Notes under the pieces: generated by a model
What the model was told of the DNA's origin: nothing
Database searches by the model: none
What the model saw: only the letters and a program-made list of their open reading frames with translations
Program-made: the position numbers and the translations under genes
Shown: one piece after another, positions 1-6,104 of the stretch
Layout of the letters: each line of letters starts with the position of its first letter
Numbering within the stretch: the stretch's first letter is position 1
Origin: Anaerolineaceae bacterium
Lineage (GTDB): Bacteria > Chloroflexota > Anaerolineae > Anaerolineales > Anaerolineaceae
Reading direction: 5' to 3'
Assembly: GCA_030620065.1 (NCBI GenBank)
Contig: JAUXFJ010000102.1
Location: forward strand, 1 to 6,160
DNA: 6,160 bases

Positions 1-574
1 CGAAGTTCTTCAAGCTGGTGGTGTGATCGCGATACCAACCGATACTGTATATGGTATAGCCTGCCTTGTTAACAAGCGAGAAAGTATCCAGCGATTATAT
101 GCTATTAAAGAACGCGAACTTATTAAAGCCATCCCTGTGCTTATCGGAACATTGGAACAAATTTCCAGTATTACCGACAGTTTTTCATCTTCCGCAAATA
201 TACTTTCTCAACATTTCTGGCCTGGAGCACTCACCTTGGTCATTAACAAGCACCCCGATCTTCCTTTTGAGCTGACAAGCTATCCAACAGTTGGCATTCG
301 TATGCCAGATCACGATTGGCTTCGATCGCTCATGCAAGCCTGCGGCCCTCTGGCAGCCACTTCCGCAAATATATCCGGCCATCCCAGTTTAACAAGCGCG
401 CAAGAAGTACTCGATGAGCTCAGCGACAGAATTGACCTTCTGATCGATGGGGGAACTTGCGTAGGTGGTATCCCCTCAACAGTGATTGACTGTATGCTTT
501 CTCCTGTCAAAGTACTGCGTGAAGGCGGCATTCCAGAACCAGCGATCCGCAAGGTATTATTAGAAGATAGATAA
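1..574 (+). CDS. tsaC: Threonylcarbamoyl-AMP synthase, YrdC/TsaC (Sua5) family, 5' end cut by window
   Basis: This enzyme makes L-threonylcarbamoyl-AMP from threonine, bicarbonate and ATP in the cytoplasm, the first step of t6A formation at position 37 of ANN-decoding tRNAs. The frame is open from base 2, and the residues before the GTG at 23 (EVLQAGG) match the usual family lead-in. The GTG is therefore an internal valine and the true start lies left of the window. Of 190 visible residues, numbered from base 2, the signature stretches are PTDTVYG (12-18), KEREL..IPVLI (36-48), FWPGALTLV (72-80), VGIRMPDH (97-104), ATSANISG (119-126), STVID (159-163) and REGGI (173-177). The protein stops soon after the YrdC domain, so it is the short TsaC form without the C-terminal Sua5 domain. 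It lies 29 bp before thrC on the same strand. Family assignment is firm. YciO-type paralogues share the fold, so the exact role rests on motif completeness. Confidence 0.93.
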   Translation, partial: EVLQAGGVIAIPTDTVYGIACLVNKRESIQRLYAIKERELIKAIPVLIGTLEQISSITDSFSSSANILSQHFWPGALTLVINKHPDLPFELTSYPTVGIRMPDHDWLRSLMQACGPLAATSANISGHPSLTSAQEVLDELSDRIDLLIDGGTCVGGIPSTVIDCMLSPVKVLREGGIPEPAIRKVLLEDR

Positions 575-589
575 TTATTATCAATATTT

Positions 590-593
590 GGAG
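590..593 (+). promoter_or_regulatory. Ribosome binding site of thrC (weak)
   Basis: GGAG lies 10 nt before the ATG at 604, which is rather long spacing. A second ATG at 599 is better spaced (5 nt) but is out of frame with thrC and runs only 56 codons. The thrC frame from 604 gives the normal N-terminus of the family, so 604 is preferred. Confidence 0.5.
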
Positions 594-603
594 TAATAAT
601 GCT

Positions 604-1659
604 ATGGTATATCATGGAATCATCCACCGATACAAAGGCCTGCTTGATATTCCGCAAAATATCAAGGCGATATCTCTTGCCGAAGGCAATACACCACTTA
701 TTCCCGCGCCCGCGGTCGCAAAAGCATTGGGGGCGAGCTTTGATCTTTTCATCAAATTTGAAGGATTGAATCCCACAGGATCTTTTAAAGACCGCGGTAT
801 GACAACAGCGGTTAGCGAAGCTGCACATAGCGGAGCGAAGGCCGTGATCTGCGCATCCACTGGTAATACCGCCGCTTCAGCGGCAGCATACGCAGCCCGG
901 GCTGACATGCGCGCGGTTGTCATAATACCAGCAGGAAAAGTAGCTGCTGGAAAATTAGCTGGCGCAATCGCTTACGGAGCAGATGTCATCCAGATCGATG
1001 GCTCTTTTGATGATGCCCTCACACTAGTGATTAAATTATCTGAAAAACACCCTATTGCATTGGTAAATTCCCTTAACCCGTTTCGTCTGCAGGGGCAAAA
1101 AACTGCTGCTTTCGAGATCTGTGACGCGCTCGGTGAAGCCCCAGATTGGCTCGCTCTGCCGGTAGGTAATGCGGGAAATATTACTTCCTATTGGATGGGA
1201 TTCACACAGTACAACACGCTCAAAAATACCCGCCTACCTCAAGTGCTGGGTGTACAAGCCGCTGGAGCTGCTCCCCTCGTGCTCGGTTATCCCATCGAAA
1301 AACCGGAAACAGTCGCGACTGCCATCCGCATCGGTAAGCCCGCGCGTGGAGAAGAAGCGCTTTCGGCAGCCCAGGTTTCAAACGGCATGATCGTCAGCGC
1401 AACGGATGAGGAGATACTTGCCGCTCAGGACCTCCTGGCTGCATCTGGTATCTGGGTAGAACCGGCTTCTGCAGCTGGTATAGCGGGGTTAAAAAATAAA
1501 ATCAATGACGGCACCATTGATTTAGAAGGGAAACAGGTAGTCGCGGTTTGCACCGGGCATGGGCTTAAAGACCCTGATATCATAGCAGCAAAATTCAAAC
1601 AGCCCAAGATCCTTCCACCCGACCTGATGACTCTTGAAAAAGAGATTCTGCATGGATGA
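604..1659 (+). CDS. thrC: Threonine synthase (PLP-dependent)
   Basis: ThrC converts O-phospho-L-homoserine to L-threonine and phosphate, the last step of threonine synthesis. The 351-residue length fits the short threonine synthases of Bacillus and Thermus type rather than the longer E. coli form. The PLP-lysine motif is NPTGSFKDRGM, with Lys62 as the Schiff-base residue. Other fold type II signatures are STGNTAAS (85-92), the phosphate-binding loop PVGNAGN (186-192), EPASAAG (286-292) and CTGHGLKDP (316-324) near the C-terminus. EGNTPL (27-32) marks the N-terminal substrate region. The gene follows tsaC by 29 bp and overlaps thrB by 8 bp, so translational coupling with thrB is likely. The frame is complete with no breaks. 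No separate promoter or attenuator is visible before it, so transcription probably starts upstream of the window. Related threonine dehydratases share the fold, but the CTGHGLKDP end and the thrB neighbour favour threonine synthase. Confidence 0.96.
   Translation: MVYHGIIHRYKGLLDIPQNIKAISLAEGNTPLIPAPAVAKALGASFDLFIKFEGLNPTGSFKDRGMTTAVSEAAHSGAKAVICASTGNTAASAAAYAARADMRAVVIIPAGKVAAGKLAGAIAYGADVIQIDGSFDDALTLVIKLSEKHPIALVNSLNPFRLQGQKTAAFEICDALGEAPDWLALPVGNAGNITSYWMGFTQYNTLKNTRLPQVLGVQAAGAAPLVLGYPIEKPETVATAIRIGKPARGEEALSAAQVSNGMIVSATDEEILAAQDLLAASGIWVEPASAAGIAGLKNKINDGTIDLEGKQVVAVCTGHGLKDPDIIAAKFKQPKILPPDLMTLEKEILHG
1639..1645 (+). promoter_or_regulatory. Ribosome binding site deciding the thrB start
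   Basis: AAAGAGA lies 6 nt before the ATG at 1652, inside the 3' end of thrC. It favours 1652 over the upstream in-frame TTG at 1634, which would add six residues not needed for the fold. Confidence 0.5.
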
Positions 1660-2560
1660 AAACTCCTTTGTGGTTCATATTCCGGCAACAACTGCAAATC
1701 TCGGGCCAGGGTTTGATTGCCTGGGATTGGCGCTTGACCTTTGGAATACAGTCACTTTCTCCCTCATCGATGCACAATCACCCATCGCTATCGAAGGAGA
1801 AGGCAAAAGCATACTCCCAGAAGATGAAACAAATCTCATCTTTCAATCAGCAAACCAATTGGCAAACATATCCGGTAAATCGCTTCCAGAGAACCTGCAC
1901 ATTTATTGCCGAAATAATATCCCAGTAGCTTCGGGGCTGGGCTCCAGCGCAAGTGCTGTAATTTGTGGATTAGTCGGGGCAAAAAGAATATTGGATATCA
2001 ATATTAACAATCATGAACTCCTGCAGACCGCAGCACAAATCGAAGGTCATGCTGATAACGCAGCTGCCTGTCTTTTTGGTGACCTCGTCCTGGTTAGGCC
2101 AGAAAACGATTCCTTGCATATCACTCATCTAGAGATACAGCCTATAACCGCTGTAGTTGCCATTCCAGAATATTCACTTTCCACAAAAGCAGCCCGTGAA
2201 GTGCTTCCTGAAAAAGTCCGTTTTGAGGACGCAGTCCATAACATCAGCCGCACAGCTGAACTGATGCAGATTTTTCAGGATGGGAATTACGAATCTTTAA
2301 GAGAAACTATGAAAGATAAGCTGCACCAAGTGTACCGCCTACCACTCCTCCCAGGCGCGGAATATGCCATGCAAACCGCACTTCTGGCGGGTGCTTTTGG
2401 TTCGAGCTTATCAGGTGCAGGACCAAGCGTGATCGCATTCACAACTCAAAAACTCGCGAAAGCAGTCGGTGATGCTATGCAATCGGCTTATCAGCAAGCC
2501 TCCATTTCCTCTCGGATTTTTACACTTGGCTGCCCTGTAGGAGGTTACTCTATCACTTAA
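1652..2560 (+). CDS. thrB: Homoserine kinase (GHMP kinase family)
   Basis: ThrB phosphorylates L-homoserine with ATP to O-phosphohomoserine, the substrate of ThrC encoded just upstream. From the ATG at 1652 the protein has 302 residues, normal for the family. GHMP motif 1 is PATTANLGPGFDCLG (11-25). Motif 2, the ATP phosphate-binding loop, is PVASGLGSSASA (91-102). EGHADNAA (131-138) follows, in the stretch that usually reads EGHxDNVA. STKAAREVLP (177-186) is the homoserine kinase signature that separates it from other GHMP kinases. Motif 3 is AGAFGSSLSGAGPS (246-259). The start codon lies inside thrC, with an 8-bp overlap, and a TTG six codons upstream is possible but less likely. The gene ends about 6 bp before a hairpin. 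No homoserine dehydrogenase is in the window, so that upstream step must be encoded elsewhere. Confidence 0.96.
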   Translation: MDENSFVVHIPATTANLGPGFDCLGLALDLWNTVTFSLIDAQSPIAIEGEGKSILPEDETNLIFQSANQLANISGKSLPENLHIYCRNNIPVASGLGSSASAVICGLVGAKRILDININNHELLQTAAQIEGHADNAAACLFGDLVLVRPENDSLHITHLEIQPITAVVAIPEYSLSTKAAREVLPEKVRFEDAVHNISRTAELMQIFQDGNYESLRETMKDKLHQVYRLPLLPGAEYAMQTALLAGAFGSSLSGAGPSVIAFTTQKLAKAVGDAMQSAYQQASISSRIFTLGCPVGGYSIT

Positions 2561-2566
2561 AAACAA

Positions 2567-2591
2567 AGAGAGAGGGCTAACACCTCTCTCT
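2567..2591. terminator. Intergenic hairpin between convergent thrB and the exported protein gene
   Basis: A perfect 9-bp stem (AGAGAGAGG / CCTCTCTCT) encloses a 7-nt loop. Read on the minus strand it is followed by TTTGTTTTTAA, a fair U-tract, so it can terminate the minus-strand gene at 2611-3159. Read on the plus strand the tail is only AT-rich, so termination of the thr operon here is likely but weaker. Confidence 0.75.
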
Positions 2592-2610
2592 CAATATCAT
2601 TTATATCTCA

Positions 2611-3159
2611 TTAGCTATCTTGATATGCTTTAACAGCTTCGTAAACAACACGTACTGCTTCAATAATATTTTTTCGGGCCGTTGACAGGTAAGGCTCGAT
2701 TGCATTGATCGTCTCCCGTGCTTTTTCCAAGTCTTCTACTCTACCCTGGTCATTAAATCCACTATGCAAGTCCACTAAGCTCTGTGCAGCACTGTATGCA
2801 TTTTCCGCTTTCTCAATGAGAATTTCAAACTGAGAAATCGCTTCTTCTAATTCAGCAACATCCTTTCCTTCTTCAAGAAGCTTGTCAATACGCTCTTCTG
2901 CACGTGACATTGAACCGTTAGCATCCTCCAATGCTGCGCCAATAAATACTGTCATGCTCTCCTGGTAACGAAATGTGCGCATCAGGACACCTTCAAAGAA
3001 GTGCTTTACACCATCTCCAGTGATTGTCGGTTGAGGAGCAGTTGCTGGATATTCTTCAACTGCCGCAAAAACCGGGGCAATCGTTCCACCAAACAACAAT
3101 CCACCTGCTAACAAAACACTCATCCACATTTTCAATCCATTCTTTTTTTTCGTAAACAT
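2611..3159 (-). CDS. Small exported helical protein of unknown function
   Basis: I do not recognise a family. The 182-residue product begins with a clear Sec signal peptide: basic residues (KKKNGLK, 4-10), a hydrophobic core (about 12-31) and a likely cleavage after VFA at residue 32. There is no lipobox cysteine and no cysteine anywhere in the mature part, and no second membrane segment. After a short proline-rich linker (about 37-44), the mature chain is almost wholly predicted helix. It is rich in Glu, Lys and Ala, with heptad-like stretches at about 84-128 and 140-180, suggesting a small soluble helical bundle or coiled coil outside the membrane. The start at 3159 is supported by AAAAGGAG at 3165-3172. 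The gene is bounded by the leuS terminator upstream and a hairpin downstream, so it is probably transcribed alone. I could not define a convincing promoter in the AT-rich stretch 3175-3242. The reading frame and signal peptide are solid, but the function is open. Confidence 0.85.
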   Translation of the reverse strand: MFTKKKNGLKMWMSVLLAGGLLFGGTIAPVFAAVEEYPATAPQPTITGDGVKHFFEGVLMRTFRYQESMTVFIGAALEDANGSMSRAEERIDKLLEEGKDVAELEEAISQFEILIEKAENAYSAAQSLVDLHSGFNDQGRVEDLEKARETINAIEPYLSTARKNIIEAVRVVYEAVKAYQDS

Positions 3160-3164
3160 TATTT

Positions 3165-3172
3165 CTCCTTTT
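3165..3172 (-). promoter_or_regulatory. Ribosome binding site of the exported protein gene
   Basis: AAAAGGAG on the minus strand, 5 nt before the ATG at 3159, is a strong Shine-Dalgarno match that fixes this start. Confidence 0.8.
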
Positions 3173-3242
3173 GATATTGGTTACTGTTTATAGAATAATT
3201 GATAGATGTAAACTACTTATTTTATGGATGTAAAAATGGTGT

Positions 3243-3276
3243 AAAAAAAATCCGCGGAAGTATTCCGCGGATTTTT
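3243..3276 (-). terminator. Intrinsic terminator of leuS
   Basis: A perfect 14-bp inverted repeat (core TCCGCGGAA / TTCCGCGGA, 3-nt loop) lies about 20 bp after the leuS stop. On the minus strand it ends in a run of eight T residues, a textbook Rho-independent terminator. The plus strand also carries five T residues after the stem, so it could block plus-strand readthrough too. Confidence 0.93.
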
Positions 3277-3296
3277 AAATCAAAATAATCTATTAT

Positions 3297-5750
3297 CTAG
3301 ACAACGATGTTTACCAACCGTCCAGATACATAGATCACCTTTCGGGGTTGTCTACCTCCTAAAAATTTTTGCACATGTTCACTGGCAAGCGCCATCTCTT
3401 TTGCTTTTTCCTCGCTGATTTCAACCTTTACTTTCACCTTATCACGTACCTTGCCGTTTACCTGTAAAACCAACGTAAATATCTCTTCGATGGTAGCATC
3501 TTCATCCACCTGAGGCCAGTCCTGCTGATGAATTGAGTAAGGTTTTCCCAGCTGAGCCCATAGCTCTTCTGCTATGTGAGGAGTGATAGGTGCCATCATA
3601 CGCAGGTACACATCCACTGCCTCATTCCAAACATCAGTATTCCAGCCACCTGCTTCTTTGAACACAATCATGTCATTGATCAGTTCCATCAATCCAGAAA
3701 TAATCGTATTAAACTCGAATTGCTCAAAATCACGCGTTACATTACGCAAAGTCTGGTGAAGTTTGCGGCGAATACTTTTTTCTATTTTCTCTGTATTGTT
3801 TCCCTTTTTGCCAGTTTCTAAGAAAGCAGCCCAAACACGTATCAACCAGCGGAATGAGCCCTGAATATTTCCACCATCCCACGGGCCACCATCTTGCCAT
3901 CGGTAGCCAAAGCAAAGGAATGCACGAACAGTGTCAGCCCCAAAATTCTTTACCTGTTCATCTGGATCAACAACATTCCCGCGTGACTTGCTCATACGCT
4001 GCCCATCAGGGCCAAGTATCTGTCCTTGGCTGCGGAATTGCAGCATTGGTTCATCACCTTTAAGAACACCGATATCCCGAAACGCTTTCTGGAAAAAGCG
4101 TGTATAAATCAGGTGCATAGTAGCATGTTCTGTTCCACCAGTATAAGTATCCACCGGCATCCAATAATCATATTCCTTCTGGTCAAACGGCCCTGTATCA
4201 CACTGCGGGCTTAGATAACGAAGGTGGTACCACGAGGAACACATAAAAGTATCCATCGTATCAGTTTCACGTTCCGCCTTACCACCACACACCGGACAGG
4301 TGGTAAATCGCCAGGTGGGGTGCAATTTTAGTGGACTTTCACCAGTTGGTTTCCATTCCACATCATCCGGAAGAAGCACCGGCAATTGCTCATCTGGAAC
4401 TGGAACTGCGCCGCATTTTTCACAATAAATAATTGGGATTGGCGCGCCCCAGTAGCGCTGGCGTGAAATTAACCAATCTCGGATGCGGTAGGTAACCGCT
4501 GCTTTTCCTACACTTTTTTCCTCTATGAACGCAATTGCACGTTCTATCGTTTCCCCAGCTGGTGTACCGTTCAATGGTCCAGAATTGACCATCGTGCCAT
4601 TAGCAGGCACGGCTTCTGGCATTGTCGCTCCGTCAAGATCGGGCATATCGTCCGGCTGGATAACAACACGCACCTCGATGCCAAATTTACGAGCAAACGC
4701 AAAGTCACGCTTGTCATGAGCAGGCACGCCCATGATAGCGCCAGTACCATAGGTCATCAGTACGTAATCCGCAACCCATACCGGGATCTTTTCACCATTA
4801 ACCGGATTTACCGCGTAGCCTCCTGTAAAGACTCCAGTTTTTTCTTTATCAGTTGCTTCCCGTTGGATCTCGGTCTGGAGTATAGCTTCCCTAATATACG
4901 CATCAACTCCTGCTTTTTTCTCAATGGTGGTTAATTTGTCTACAAGCGGGTGTTCAGGCGCTAAGACCATAAAAGTCGCGCCCCACAGTGTGTCAGGGCG
5001 AGTGGTGAATACTTCCATTGGATCGCCATCTTCAGTTTTAAAGACAACAGATGCGCCTTTTGACTTGCCAATCCAGTTTGTCTGCAGCAACCGCACACGG
5101 TTCGGCCAATCGATCTGACTGAAATCAAGCAGTTCATCAGCATAATTGGTTATTCTAAAAAACCACTGTGCCAGTTTCTTTTTGATAACCGGCGTATCGC
5201 ATCGCTCACAATGTCGGTCATCTCCCCAAACCTGTTCGCGCGCTAATGTCGTGTTGCACTGTGGGCACCAATCAACCGGGGACATCTTCCGATAAGTCAT
5301 ATCATTTTTAAATAATTGCGCAAAAAACCACTGTGTCCATCGGTAATATTCAGGGTCACAAGAAACCGCCTCCCGGCGCCAATCAAACATTGTACCCATA
5401 GTCCGAAGCTGCTCACGCATATGCTCAATATTCGCATACGTCCATTTTTTTGGGTGAATGTTGCGTTTTATAGCTGCATTCTCGGCTGGCAGACCAAAAG
5501 CATCAAACCCCATAGGAAACAGAACGTTATAACCCTTCATGCGTAGATAGCGTGCCCGCGCATCTGAAGGTGTCATCGCGTACCAGTGACCAATATGGAG
5601 GTTTCCAGAAGGATATGGCAGCATTGTTAATGCGTAATATTTTTTCTTTTTATGATCAATATCTGCATTGTAGAGCCCGTCACGCTCCCACTTTTTTTGC
5701 CATTTTTTTTCTATCTTTGATGGTATGTATTTTTCAATTTTTTCTGGCAT
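3297..5750 (-). CDS. leuS: Leucyl-tRNA synthetase
   Basis: LeuRS charges tRNA-Leu with leucine in two ATP-dependent steps and edits mischarged tRNA. The protein has 817 residues, full length for bacterial LeuRS. Class I signatures are HIGH (52-55) and MSKS (586-589, in GQRMSKSRGN). The CP1 editing domain shows the threonine-rich TTRPDT (249-254) and GTGAIMGVPAHDKRD (335-349), which contains the conserved editing aspartate. DWLISRQRYWG (425-435) marks the return to the catalytic core. Two Cys4 zinc sites are present: C162/C165/C181/C184 and C443/C446/C485/C488. The C-terminal domain (about 760-817) has the usual LQVNGKVRDK stretch. The start at 5750 has AGAGG 4 nt upstream. An ATG 11 codons earlier lies inside the leader terminator hairpin and is rejected. 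Expression is controlled by the T-box leader just upstream, and the gene ends at a strong terminator. No missing catalytic residue was seen. Confidence 0.98.
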   Translation of the reverse strand: MPEKIEKYIPSKIEKKWQKKWERDGLYNADIDHKKKKYYALTMLPYPSGNLHIGHWYAMTPSDARARYLRMKGYNVLFPMGFDAFGLPAENAAIKRNIHPKKWTYANIEHMREQLRTMGTMFDWRREAVSCDPEYYRWTQWFFAQLFKNDMTYRKMSPVDWCPQCNTTLAREQVWGDDRHCERCDTPVIKKKLAQWFFRITNYADELLDFSQIDWPNRVRLLQTNWIGKSKGASVVFKTEDGDPMEVFTTRPDTLWGATFMVLAPEHPLVDKLTTIEKKAGVDAYIREAILQTEIQREATDKEKTGVFTGGYAVNPVNGEKIPVWVADYVLMTYGTGAIMGVPAHDKRDFAFARKFGIEVRVVIQPDDMPDLDGATMPEAVPANGTMVNSGPLNGTPAGETIERAIAFIEEKSVGKAAVTYRIRDWLISRQRYWGAPIPIIYCEKCGAVPVPDEQLPVLLPDDVEWKPTGESPLKLHPTWRFTTCPVCGGKAERETDTMDTFMCSSWYHLRYLSPQCDTGPFDQKEYDYWMPVDTYTGGTEHATMHLIYTRFFQKAFRDIGVLKGDEPMLQFRSQGQILGPDGQRMSKSRGNVVDPDEQVKNFGADTVRAFLCFGYRWQDGGPWDGGNIQGSFRWLIRVWAAFLETGKKGNNTEKIEKSIRRKLHQTLRNVTRDFEQFEFNTIISGLMELINDMIVFKEAGGWNTDVWNEAVDVYLRMMAPITPHIAEELWAQLGKPYSIHQQDWPQVDEDATIEEIFTLVLQVNGKVRDKVKVKVEISEEKAKEMALASEHVQKFLGGRQPRKVIYVSGRLVNIVV

Positions 5751-5754
5751 ATAT

Positions 5755-5759
5755 CCTCT
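5755..5759 (-). promoter_or_regulatory. Ribosome binding site deciding the leuS start
   Basis: AGAGG on the minus strand, 4 nt before the ATG at 5750 and just after the T-run of the leader terminator. It selects 5750 over the in-frame ATG at 5783, which lies in the hairpin loop and stem and has no such site. Confidence 0.75.
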
Positions 5760-5763
5760 TTTA

Positions 5764-5795
5764 TAAAAAAATGCCTCCGTCATCAGGGACGAAGG
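5764..5795 (-). terminator. Regulated (T-box) terminator of the leuS leader
   Basis: The stem CCTTCGTC / GACGGAGG (8 bp with one G-U, 6-nt loop; 5788-5795 and 5774-5781) is followed by seven T residues (5765-5771). Its 5' arm shares TTCGTC with the antiterminator strand (5785-5793), so the two folds exclude each other. It should form when tRNA-Leu is charged and stop transcription before leuS. Confidence 0.92.
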
Positions 5796-6010
5796 TTTCT
5801 CCGCGGTACCACCCTGGTTGCCTATTTATTGGCCACCTCAGTGAGCTATAACGGGCTTTCCCGGAAAGAGCTACTTGTTTTTCACCCTTTCAGCGCAACC
5901 GTTTTGGTCTAGCAGGCGAGTTCTGCTTTTTGTGCTCCGCTTGCACAGTGCCTGGATTTCATCAAAATTTCCTGGCTTTCTGGCGGATAGCATATTACTC
6001 CTGCCGTCGC
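5764..6010 (-). promoter_or_regulatory. T-box riboswitch, leucine-specific, controlling leuS
   Basis: This leader senses uncharged tRNA-Leu and lets transcription continue into leuS. The T-box sequence AGGGTGGTACCGCGG lies at 5801-5815 on the minus strand. The antiterminator can be drawn directly: AGGG (5815-5812) with CCCT (5788-5785), and GCGGA (5804-5800) with TTCGT (5793-5789), leaving the bulge TGGTACC. TGGT (5811-5808) would pair with an ACCA tRNA end, which suits an A73 tRNA such as tRNA-Leu. Stem I runs from about 6005 to 5911: GGCAGG pairs with CCTGCT, TGCT with AGCA, and CCGC with GCGG. An AGTA-type motif (5999-5996) faces the specifier loop, where GAA-CTC-G places the Leu codon CTC at 5920-5918. 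A Stem III-like hairpin (CGGG/CCCG) with CCGTTAT lies between. The family is certain. The specifier reading is strong because it matches leuS, while the exact 5' limit and middle stems are approximate. Confidence 0.95.
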
Positions 6011-6016
6011 TTTTAG

Positions 6017-6089
6017 TGGACCCAGAGGGACTCGAACCCTCGACCTCCTCAATGCCATTGAGGCGCGCTCCCAGCTGCGCCATGGGCCC
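6017..6089 (-). tRNA. tRNA-Ala, anticodon GGC
   Basis: All 73 positions fit the cloverleaf: acceptor GGGCCCA / TGGGTCC, D stem GCGC/GCGC, anticodon stem CCTCA/TGAGG with loop ATGGCAT (anticodon GGC), variable AGGTC, and T stem GAGGG/CCCTC with loop TTCGAGT. The G3-U70 wobble pair, the main identity element of alanine tRNAs, is present, with A73 as discriminator. It should read GCC and GCU codons. CCA is not encoded (the next bases are CTA), so the 3' end must be added after processing. It lies 15 nt after the other tRNA-Ala and about 7 nt before the leuS T-box Stem I. Confidence 0.97.
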
Positions 6090-6104
6090 ATTCTTTTTAC
6101 CCAG

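Noticed and set aside
599..769. Short open frame of 56 codons from the ATG at 599, overlapping the thrC start
   Set aside because: It is better spaced from GGAG than thrC, but it shifts out of the thrC frame, shows no protein-like features and lies within a clearly coding thrC sequence.
310..828. 172-codon open frame on the minus strand across the tsaC/thrC junction
   Set aside because: It is antisense to two well-supported genes, has no plausible start signal and its translation resembles no protein.
1634..1651. TTG at 1634 as the thrB start
   Set aside because: The ATG at 1652 has a suitably spaced purine-rich site and gives the usual ThrB N-terminus; the extra six residues add nothing recognisable.
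3246..3276. Perfect 14-bp palindromic repeat considered as an operator or a transposon end
   Set aside because: Its place just after the leuS stop, the tight 3-nt loop and the eight T residues that follow make it an intrinsic terminator; no transposase or target duplication is nearby.
5751..5783. In-frame ATG at 5783 giving LeuRS an 11-residue N-terminal extension
   Set aside because: It lies within the leader terminator hairpin and has no ribosome binding site, while the ATG at 5750 has AGAGG 4 nt upstream and gives the normal LeuRS N-terminus.
5552..5851. 99-codon open frame on the plus strand over the leuS start and leader
   Set aside because: It is a shadow antisense to leuS and the T-box, with no supporting start signal or domain.
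5871..6091. Open frames of 60-70 codons on the minus strand across tRNA-Ala and the T-box leader
   Set aside because: They read through a structured tRNA gene and Stem I of the riboswitch; these RNAs explain the sequence fully.
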